Shown one piece after another: positions 35,901 to 57,616 of a DNA stretch of 60,000 nt. A program made the position numbers and the translations under genes. The DNA comes from Liolophura sinensis. Lineage: Eukaryota; Mollusca; Polyplacophora; Chitonida; Chitonidae. Location of the stretch: assembly GCF_032854445.1 (NCBI RefSeq), contig NC_088300.1, positions 36,501,608-36,561,607 of the forward strand, in the 5' to 3' direction. Within the stretch, counting starts at the first letter, position 1. Each line of letters opens with the position of its first letter. The notes beneath the pieces are model-generated. The model was not told where the DNA came from and searched no databases. It saw only the letters and a program-made list of their open reading frames with translations.

Positions 35901-38900
35901 GAATACCAAAACCACTTGGATTCCTCTAGTAAGATGATATTTTTAATTTATTATAGAATATACACTGTTTCACATACAGAGTAAAGTTATGAAAATGGAA
36001 TCCCTCACGTCCACGTGAACTAAAACCTTCACTTGGAAAAACTTTTTTGTGGTTCTAAATTTGGACTAGATTAGAGTGGATTGCCGCATGGTAAATCTAC
36101 AGGTAAAAAGAAGTTTCAGAGTTTAGTTCAAAATAAATCTGAACTGTGTACAATTGTAATGTGAAAAAGCAAATTAGACATTATAAGGTACTTATACGTT
36201 TTAGGGTCAGAAAAAGTCACTGTGAAGTTATAGGTGAAATGCATTAATATGGTCCATAAATTCAACCACACAATCACAAAACTTGACTAAGTGCATTGAA
36301 TTCAGAGGGAAAAAAAATTTAAAAAGAAGTAAAGGTATTTCAGATAATTTTCAATGGTCTTTCTAATGATGCTTATTTGATTTTTATGGTTCCTTTGCCT
36401 TTAGTTATTTCAGTTATATAACTAGTTATTCTTCTCTGTTTGGTCAATCATTTTATTAAAAAAAGGATACAATACATAGGTAATAAAATAAAATCCAAGA
36501 ACTTCATAATAATGGTCCTCTTTGTAACGAGACAAGACTTTTCCTAGGTTTTTGGCATCGTCTATATTTCGGGGTAACTTGATGTGCTCCTTTTCCTCCC
36601 TGAAACAAGATACATTTCCACTTATTTGCAAAGTCACATAGACAGTATTAGTATGATATATTTCAAGTCCAGCTCTTCCTCTCCAGTTGTATGTGGCTTT
36701 CCCTCGGTATAAGTGAAATATTCTTGAGTACAACGTAAAATACCAATCAAATAAATAAATAAACAGAATACATTAATTTATCTCATTGTTGTGTCAAATA
36801 TAACTTTTGACAACACTCTAGAATACACAGAAGCAAATGGTTGATATATTATACTAGCTGGTTATTATTAAAAGATATCTTTCGGATAATGAAAACAAAT
36901 CATGATGCATAGAAGTCATCAAATCTGTTGTCATAAATTTGCCAGGAAGTAATTTTGTATCTTAGAATGAATGATCATAACTTAGTACCACTATGGCAAT
37001 GATGCACCCATAGGATGGCTAATTTTTGTATCTTTGAAAACATTTCCAACATTTTAAGTTCAATAGAAGCAAGTCATTTATTTCCATAAATCAGAGCAGG
37101 CATATAGAGGACAAAGACATACACTCCTGCCAACACAGTTCTGAATTCCACTATTTAGCAATACAAAGTCAAATCGGCAGTTCAGAAGTCTCACAAGCTC
37201 ATGTGAGATAAGGTGGGGGGACTGTAAACAATTGATGATCTTGGTGATTTCATGATTTATTTATTTATTTATTCTATTGGTGCTTTACGCCGTACTCAAG
37301 GATATTTCACTTATACGACGACGGCCAGCATTATGGTTGGAGGAAAACGGGCAGAGCCCGGAGGAAACCCACAACCTTCCGCAGGTTCCTGACAGACCTT
37401 CCCCCTTACTGCCGGAAAAGCCAGCATGAGCTGGACTTCAACTCACAGCAACCGCATTGGTGAGCAGCCCCTGGGTCATTATGCTGCGCCAGAGCGCTAA
37501 CCGGCTGAGCCACGGAGGCTCAGGTGATTTCATGATGGTTTCTAAGTTGAGCCAACAGACCTGACTATAGCTGCAAGATATATGATCAGTCTAGCAACTA
37601 TGGTAAAATCATGCCTGTTAGCTGCATTAGTCTGACAGAGGCCAGAACTGTGTAAACTCATAACACTCCTGGAATACCAAGCCAGCTTATTATACAGACA
37701 TGTCTTTCTAGACTCACGGCCTGAGGTTAGGAAAGTTGAGATATACGACTCCCAAAATGACAACAGAAGTGAGGAAGATGAGGCCAAGGATGGTGAAGGA
37801 CTTCGTGCTGCTCCTACCCTCTTCAGCCTTCGGGTGGTCTTTCTCCCTTAACTGGGTGTAATTTTCCTCATCTGTCACTTAGGAAGGAAACAGACACAAG
37901 AACAGAAATGAGTACATACATCGTAATCCTGCACACACTGGATCAAACAATGAAAAGGTGTTTAACACAAAGGTAAATTGATCAACAGTAATGAAAATTA
38001 TTTCATATTTAATCAAAACAATGTTCCCACTGCAACCTCCAAGAAATTGATATGCACTGAAGTTTATAGAGGTGAGCAGGAGCTTGATATACACAACCAC
38101 ACTGACGAACAACCAGTGATACAAGGTGAGAACAAATCAGACTCCTTGGCCAGACTAAGCACTTTACTTTGTACACACTTCCAGCTTATGATAGTTGTAC
38201 ACACTGGATAGATCCAACACATCCAATGTCCCACTACCCCTTCTCATGACAAAGTTTAATACTTTTCATTCCATTATCGATGAAAGCAATTTTTGCAGAA
38301 AGACCAAACCTTTGTAAGCAATGTGTGGGGCATCCAGTTGACCTATTTGCCACAATATTGCTCATGACTGGTCGATTGTGTGTTCTTAATAGACAATTCA
38401 GAAAGGTCTATTAGAGGGTTATGACCTCTGATCAGTTGTAAAATTTGAAACAGATATGCCATAGAAAGTGCCAAGTTATGTGCTATGTGGCTGTACAGCT
38501 AATGATTATTCATTGATTAATTATACTGGGCTTTGTATCGATCAAACAGGCCTGGTCACAGAACTACATTTCTCTGTTAGTTTTAGACTCATCTGTACTC
38601 ACCCACAATCACTGAATGTGGGCAGAATCCATCACAGAATCAGCATGTAGATTAGTGACTTATCTGGACTTTTCAGTCTACTCTATCCCATAATATTCAC
38701 CTAAGTCATATTATGGGATGTAATAGAGCAAAGACAGTGGTGTAGCCAAGGATCTCGGCTGTGATCTCTCAATGTGGGGTTTAGATGTAGATCACAGCCG
38801 AGGAGTTATCTAGGTTAAAATAGTGGTATTTAAAAACAGCTCAGCACGCAGAAACTCAGCATCACAAAAATCAGTGCAAAATAAACCAATACATGCATTT

Positions 38901-40146
38901 ACTGGGCAAAACTCCAATAAATTATGTTCACCAAAATATTCTCTGTTCCTCTGCCAATTTTCGCCACATTCTGTAGCGTTTAAGGCTGGTAAATCCAACA
39001 TAATTCACAGTTGTGAGTTACGCACACATGCCCAGTCGACATAGTTACCTAATAATAAATTTGGTTGGTGCTTGATGCGCATGCGTGGTTGACCTTTCAT
39101 CACATCTCTATGTCCTGATCAGCTGGCTGTCAGTTCTGACAGACAGAAAGCTATGTCACTGCGGAGACGCAAATTTACAATTGTCTGAAGGCTATGGAGC
39201 AGAATGACGGACCCCACAATTGCACTTGCAGGACTGGACGCCACGAAGTACAGATGAGTGTAAATCTAATGGAGTGCGTGAGTGCTTGGGGTTTAAGGTC
39301 GTACTTAATAATTTTTCAGTTATATGTCAATGAAGGAATCCTTAGAGAGCATGTAATTTGTCTCCTTGTTGCCGGATGGATTTCCACTGCTCTTTTATCT
39401 AGTGCTGCTTCACTGAGACGCCTTACCAAAGCCAAGTAAGCCGCCTTGCCCGAGCTATTATACTGGTATGAGTCAACCAGTTGTTGCACAATCCCTTTCA
39501 TGCTGAATGCCAAGCGAGGAAGTTACAACTGCCTCTTTTTAGGTCTTAGGCATGACTCGACCCACGACTGACCCTGGATCTACCACTCCCAAACCGGACA
39601 CTCTACCAACTGTGCTGTAAATCTAATAGAGAAATGCCTATTTCTAAACTTGGTGATGCTTTCTTTCCGACCTTATCCTTCTTCATATACAGCACACTTA
39701 TAGTAGTATAGTATGACCAGCCCAGTGGATCGACCTGAGATCTGTTGTTAATTACAACAGATCTGAAAAACAACTGTTTAGTAAGGTAACTGCTACAAAA
39801 ATGAATGTTTATAATCGATCAGAACAAAATAGTCACAATAACGAACCCTCAACAACACAGTAAAACACAGGGCGACACGTCAACTCAATCCAGGATTATT
39901 TCCTGAATGCAATAAGCATCAACATATTTCCTTGTCAAAGCCGAATATTATCATTCAAAAATACAAGCGTTGTTGTTGTTAACGAACAAAATGCAACCCG
40001 AACTAATCTTTCATTCACCACTCACTCTCTGACATGTTTAGATCTTTTAGACGATTGTAATGCGTCTCGTGTAAAGTGCGCCTGGGTGAAACCACCAACG
40101 CGCTGGGAGGAAGTCTATCTTCAATAAAACACCTACTTTCCGACAT
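32754..40146 (-). CDS. TMEM41B: TMEM41B orthologue, ER lipid scramblase of the VTT/DedA family, seven exons
   Basis: Exons in order of transcription: 40146-40026, 37877-37718, 36599-36471, 35512-35419, 34995-34891, 34019-33881, 32923-32754. All introns are GT-AG and all phases agree, giving 305 aa (human about 291). A variable soluble N-terminus is followed by a membrane helix (about 67-89), then the VTT domain (about 138-262) with FAIPGSIFLSILSG, LVCLCSGLGASFCY, NYIIFLRITPFLPNWFIN and GVAPPSFVAIHAGTTL, a last helix and a basic tail KKRLREKFE. The blocks track vertebrate TMEM41B almost residue for residue and include the LVCLCSG junction that fixes the exon 4/5 boundary. Family members scramble phospholipids in the ER membrane and act with VMP1 in autophagosome formation and lipid mobilisation. 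Three minisatellites and three SINEs lie in its introns. Confidence 0.95.
32944..33650. repeat. 51-bp minisatellite in TMEM41B intron 6
   Basis: About 14 copies of a unit starting GATATGCTGGTTATTATACT and containing GCATAAGCCACACAAAT. The length is a multiple of three, so both strands show long open frames (NDMLVIILSFLTG on plus, SISFVWLMPVKNES on minus); these are artefacts. The array ends about 20 bp from the exon 7 acceptor. Confidence 0.97.
33881..34019 (-). CDS. TMEM41B: TMEM41B exon 6
   Basis: It encodes VNNHREHLLNYIIFLRITPF, then LPNWFINITSPVINVPL and FFLGTFI. This is the most conserved block of the family. It ends ATAG|GTAAGT in phase 1. Confidence 0.96.
34222..34318. repeat. Short 20-22-bp tandem repeat in TMEM41B intron 5
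   Basis: Four to five copies of ACAATGCCAATGGGTTTCCG with one- or two-base deletions. It lies 50 bp before a SINE. Confidence 0.9.
34370..34642 (-). mobile_element. tRNA-derived SINE (family A), full length, in TMEM41B intron 5
   Basis: On the minus strand: head GGGGGCCTCCGTGGCTCAGT with an A-box-like GGCTCAGTTGG, B-box-like GAGTTCAAGTCC, core, and an AAATAAATAAATAAA tail. CTACACATCGCATT (34356-34369) and CTACACATGGCATT (34643-34656) are its target-site duplication, one mismatch apart. It is in the sense orientation of the host gene. Confidence 0.95.
34891..34995 (-). CDS. TMEM41B: TMEM41B exon 5
   Basis: It encodes CSGLGASFCYLLSYLVGRRL and VAKYIPERVAEWQRH. The acceptor is CTTTATAG|TGTTCAGG; the nearby GTTCAG would lose the conserved CSG and break the frame. 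Confidence 0.94.
35419..35512 (-). CDS. TMEM41B: TMEM41B exon 4
   Basis: It encodes the start of the VTT domain, LQSFAIPGSIFLSILSGF and FPFPLALTLVCL, then TTG|GTAAGT in phase 0. A 45-bp minisatellite begins about 60 bp upstream of its acceptor. Confidence 0.95.
35570..35897. repeat. 45-bp minisatellite in TMEM41B intron 3
   Basis: About seven copies of a unit starting GTTCTTTCCTTTACATGGGA and containing ATCTCATCTTGTGACTTTTG. The unit is a multiple of three, giving an artefactual plus-strand frame (LSFTWESHLVTFVTV). It starts about 60 bp from the exon 4 acceptor. Confidence 0.97.
36471..36599 (-). CDS. TMEM41B: TMEM41B exon 3
   Basis: It encodes EEKEHIKLPRNIDDAKNLGK and VLSRYKEDHYYEVLGFYFIT, matching the vertebrate VPRDMDDAKALGKVLSKYK segment. 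It ends GTATT|GTATCC in phase 2. Confidence 0.93.
36664..36765 (+). mobile_element. SINE (family A), internally deleted, in TMEM41B intron 2
   Basis: The CCTCTCCAGTTGTATGTGG block joins directly to GGTATAAGTGAAATATTCTT and the AATAAATAAATAAA tail, so about 80 bp of core is missing. It is opposite in orientation to the full SINE 490 bp away in the same intron. Confidence 0.8.
37257..37522 (-). mobile_element. tRNA-derived SINE (family A), full length, in TMEM41B intron 2
   Basis: The head GAGCCTCCGTGGCTCAGCCG and tail of AAATAAATAAATAAA lie on the minus strand. GGTGATTTCATGAT occurs perfectly at 37243-37256 and 37523-37536, so this insertion is fairly young. It ends about 195 bp from exon 2. 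Confidence 0.96.
37585..37692. repeat. Dispersed repeat shared with 2041-2160
   Basis: CTAGCAACTATGGTAAAATC and the ending CAGCTTATT parallel the copy at 2 kb. It lies 25 bp from TMEM41B exon 2, on its downstream side. Unclassified. Confidence 0.4.
37718..37877 (-). CDS. TMEM41B: TMEM41B exon 2
   Basis: It carries the acidic/basic linker and the first membrane helix (FTILGLIFLTSVVILGVVYL), ending NFPNLRP at CC|GTGAGT. Two acceptors six bases apart are in frame: CCTAAG|TGACAG and GTGACAG|ATGAG, the second starting at 37871. Confidence 0.88.
38681..38728. other. Hairpin 1 in TMEM41B intron 1
   Basis: CTCTATCCCATAATA pairs with TATTATGGG...TAATAGAG across a short loop, with a bulge. It is 25 bp from a second hairpin. 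Confidence 0.6.
38754..38802. other. Hairpin 2, perfect 14-bp stem, in TMEM41B intron 1
   Basis: CTCGGCTGTGATCT at 38754-38767 is the exact reverse complement of AGATCACAGCCGAG at 38789-38802, with a 21-nt loop. The stem is short for a microRNA precursor; a fold-back element relic is equally possible. Confidence 0.7.
39268..39625 (-). mobile_element. SINE-like element (family C), near full length, in TMEM41B intron 1
   Basis: Reverse-complemented, it opens with a tRNA-like head: AGCACAGTTGGTAGAGTG (A box) and GGGTCGAGTCATG (B box). The body contains AAGGCGTCTCAGTGAAGCAG and it ends near AAACCCCAAGCACTC. It shares the body with 55858-56022 and part with 9511-9835. Confidence 0.8.
40026..40146 (-). 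CDS. TMEM41B: TMEM41B exon 1
   Basis: The start ATG at 40146-40144 has A at -3. It encodes MSESRCFIEDRLPP to KDLNMSE and ends GAGA|GTGAGT in phase 1. The frame is open upstream to another ATG, but that part is AT-rich and hydrophobic and not expected in the family, so the internal start is chosen. Confidence 0.75.
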
Positions 40147-54416
<14,270 letters not shown>

Positions 54417-55474
54417 GACCCAGACAGCCAATGAGAAAGAAGTCTTGTATTTCAAACGAAACATCGCATGGAAGTTTTGTATAAAACCTACACTGGATTG
54501 GTTGTTCAGATGAATCAGTTAGCTAGCAGACATGACTCCATCTTAACATGTTTAGTATGTATTATACAAAACTATTTATACTTCACCATCTTAGTGTGGT
54601 GGGGTGATTTGTATGTCATTTTTTTCATAGCTGTACTTGTAAATAACATTGACTTAAAGGGCCGTAATTACAATGTCATGTAGGAAAACTGCAACTCTTT
54701 TTTATACAACCCACAAAACTTATAATCATAATTCTCGTACAGAGACTAGCTGATATATGTACAAGAATTTAATTTATTTTTCCAAACAATATAAAAAATA
54801 ATGCACTTGAAGAGACATGTTGTACTTGTTTCTTAATTGAGTCAGTCAGTACTTGTGAAGAGAAAATTACCAACAATCAAATACTGTATTTTTTGTCGCC
54901 AGGACATTAAGCTGTTCTGTTACCCTGTAGAGTAAACCTAAACCATTTTTCTTTTATTTGATTACTATTAAAGCATTGAAGAATGTTTCACGGATCTCAC
55001 GATGGTTGTGTGTGCGAGTGGACATGATGCAATCACTCAATCACTCGATCAGTCAGTTGGAATATAGAGAGAGACACATCAAAGTCTTTATAAAACAGAC
55101 CATAATCAATAGCCAGAGGTATGGCTGTCACAGAGTGAGCTGGTGTGTGTTTACATAACGGCAAACATGGATACTTTATATCATAAAGTATACTTCACTG
55201 GAAAATGTAATGGGTTGATATAGAAAACATGCAAGGAGGTAAGAACGCAACAAAGAAAAGACACCTGATTAACGTTTAAATTAGGTTTTATTTTGGAGGG
55301 CTCAGGTTAACAATTCATGTAAATTGCACTCTGTACCGTACATAATGTTGAGTTCCATCCATTTTTATATTCATGGACTGTCCTGCAAAAACATGGAAAA
55401 AGACATATTAGACATGTAAGACAAATAAATAGCTCAAGATTTATTTAACGCTAACCACCTCAGAAATAGGTCAA
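54417..55474. other. TTLL1 3' UTR and downstream DNA
   Basis: No further exon recognised. Candidate poly(A) hexamers are ATTAAA at 54967-54972 and AATAAA at 55424-55429, with no way to choose between them. A 66-codon frame at 54958-55158 has no recognisable motif. Confidence 0.4.
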
Positions 55475-55734
55475 CATTTATTTATTTGTTTATTTAATTG
55501 GTGTTTTACGCCGTACTCAAGAATATTTCACTTATACGACGGCGGCATTATGGTGGGTGGAAACCGGGCAGAGCCCAGGGGAAACCCACTACCATCCGCA
55601 GGTTGCTGGTAGACCTTCCCCTGTACGGCCGGAGAGGAAGCCGGCATGAGCTGGACTTGAACTCACAGCGACCGCATTGGTGAGGGGCTCCTGGGTCATT
55701 ACGCTGCGCTAACCGACTGAGCCACGGAGGCCCC
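55475..55734 (-). mobile_element. tRNA-derived SINE (family A), full length, downstream of TTLL1
   Basis: On the minus strand the head is GGGGCCTCCGTGGCTCAGTC, with B-box GAGTTCAAGTCCAGC and an AAATAAACAAATAAATAAA tail. TAGGTCAA flanks it at 55467-55474 and 55735-55742. It is close to consensus apart from a missing CCAGC near the core. Confidence 0.95.
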
Positions 55735-55857
55735 TAGGTCAAGAAGAAAAACCTTATAGTGTAATCATAATATTTAACACATCAGTAACTGATTATAAAT
55801 GCATGCCCTTCTAGATCATTGACACACTGTCAAACAACTAAGTAATAATGGAGTGAT

Positions 55858-56022
55858 TGAGTACTTGGGGTTTAACGTCGTACTTAACCATTTTTCAGTC
55901 ATATGACGACGAAGGAATCCTTACAGTGCACGTAATATGCCTCCTTGCTGCAGGACGGATTTCCACCGCTCTCTTATCTAGTGCTGCCTCACTGAGACGC
56001 CTTACCGAAGGCAAGTAACCAT
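55858..56022 (-). mobile_element. SINE-like element (family C), 5' truncated
   Basis: GTACTTGGGGTTTAACGTCG, CATTTTTCAGTCATATGACG and CACTGAGACGCCTTACCGAA match the 39.3-kb copy. The tRNA-like head is absent. Confidence 0.75.
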
Positions 56023-56335
56023 GGAAGCCAATTACAAAAAGTGTCAGGCGTCAAATATTGCTTTGTAGAAAACCAAATTAAAAGGTGGCTCATTTGTTTT
56101 GATATAGGAAGTGACGCATTTGTTTTGATGTAGGAAGTGACGATGTAGGAAAACTGCGAGTTGAATAATAGTCACCAATTCTTTTGGTATACTTGAGTAA
56201 AATAAAAGGTTATTGTACCTACCGGTAAGTAAAATCCTTTTATACACATGTGCATATTGCATTTGTATATAATTCTTTGTAAGTACATGCATGTACAAAT
56301 TTATTATATATATGCACAAAAGAACCAAGGTCATG
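56023..56335. other. Spacer, possible 3' UTR of the small secreted gene
   Basis: No exon recognised. TTTATT at 56299-56304 is AATAAA on the minus strand and could serve the gene at 56.6 kb. Confidence 0.35.
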
Positions 56336-56475
56336 CAGTTTCACACAGATGTTGTACATGTACGATAATCGCACATATAGGACAAAGGTACGGCAATTGT
56401 GACATACAAATTATTGTAGGACAAATGTACGATAAACAAAAATGTTGTACGTCGTTTTGTGAAACTGGGCCCTGG
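56336..56475. mobile_element. MITE-like inverted repeat
   Basis: AGTTTCACACAGATGTTGTA at the left is matched in inverted orientation by GTACGTCGTTTTGTGAAACT at the right, followed by GGGCCC. The ends resemble those of the 41.0-kb element (TTTCACAAAG, then GGGCCCC). No coding capacity. Confidence 0.55.
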
Positions 56476-56621
56476 ACGTGTACATGTACAGTTGTTTTAC
56501 ACAGATGTAAAATCAGAGAATGAGCTATATCAAAATGGCATGCTATATGCGACTCAGTTATAGCAGTCGACATATAGATTCATGGGTAAGTTGTAATGTG
56601 TCAAAGTACCTACATTATCAA

Positions 56622-57616
56622 TTAATTGGGCTTCACACATCCACAAGCGACAGAGTCAAACGTTTTCCCATCGGAACATTTGAACATGTGGTCTAGCAGG
56701 AGGAATGAGGACGGATCACCTTGCACTGGCTGCAGAATACATTCTGCTGGCAATTGTGGCCCATCATTCTCTGAGGATCGAAAGTAAACTGGACATTCAA
56801 TGGGGCAACTATTGCAGGATTTGATATGATTAACATTGTTTAACGTCATACTCTAAAAGACAAAAATGTGATGGCGGTCAGTTAACTGTTTTGAGGGAAC
56901 CCGGACAGCCCGGAATAAACCACGGACATTTGACATGCTACTTGCGAACTTTCCTACATGTGTATCACGCACAGATACTACACTACTACCATGTACCACT
57001 GGCAGAGGACAAATGGTCACGAATGACCGTTAGACCGCGCACACGGCCATGCACACGAGTGTTGTGGACCGCCTATCGTCACAAAGGACCCAATAAATTC
57101 CCTGTCCAAGCCCAGGGGTGAACCTCTCCAAGAAATTAAAGCTCATAATTGTGCTTATATAAATGTGCATGGACCCATGCCTACAATAAAGATGTGTTAA
57201 ATATAATTTAACACCGTATTAATTGCATAAAAGCATCCAGTTCAGCGTGTGAAATTTCACCAACATGAAAATGGCGTTAGAAGCTAACTTAGTAAAGCTT
57301 AGTAAATAATTTTAGGAATCTTTTGCTTTTGCGTACGACAGAAGTGTTTTCATCTGCACATTACCCCTCTGTACACTATGGCTGCTCTTCTTATTGCCAA
57401 TCAGACATTCAATGGGCCAATCACCTCTGCGTGTAATATTAGTAAACCCTGTGATTGAATCACATACATTGTGCATTGTTCAAATTCTTTAAATAAAGTC
57501 AAATAACAAATTAAGATTGAGGTTAAATTGCATTTACCAGCCACTGCCATCACCGATAGTGTCAGGACGCACAAGCAGAATAGCGCACTGGTTGATGATA
57601 ATGTCCCCTTTCCCAT
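56622..57616 (-). CDS. Possible small secreted cysteine-rich protein, two candidate exons
   Basis: Exon A (57616-57538) encodes MGKGTLSSTSALFCLCVLTL then SVMAVA, a convincing signal peptide, ending CTG|GTAAAT in phase 1. Exon B (about 56852-56622) encodes a cysteine-rich domain: CNSCPIECPVYF, LPAECILQPVQGDPSS, FKCSDGKTFDSVACGCV and a stop, with regular Cys spacing suited to disulfides. I do not recognise the family; the CxDGKxFD tail vaguely recalls chitin-binding type 2 domains, but that is not a firm call. The two exons do not join in frame (phase 1 to phase 0), so an intermediate exon or other splice sites are needed, or they belong to different transcripts. The acceptor of exon B appears to come from the tail of an old SINE. 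Confidence 0.4.
56822..57120 (-). mobile_element. Diverged SINE-like element overlapping the edge of exon B
   Basis: On the minus strand: GGTTCACCCCTGGGCTTGGA (B-box-like), CCTCTGCCAGTGGTACATGG, CGTGGTTTATTCCGGGCTGT, then CTGACCGCCATCACA and GAGTATGACGTTAAACAATG. The last two parallel the family A tail (CTGGCCGCCGTCGTA, GAGTACGGCGTAAAACACC). The plus-strand 76-codon frame across it is not supported. Confidence 0.5.
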
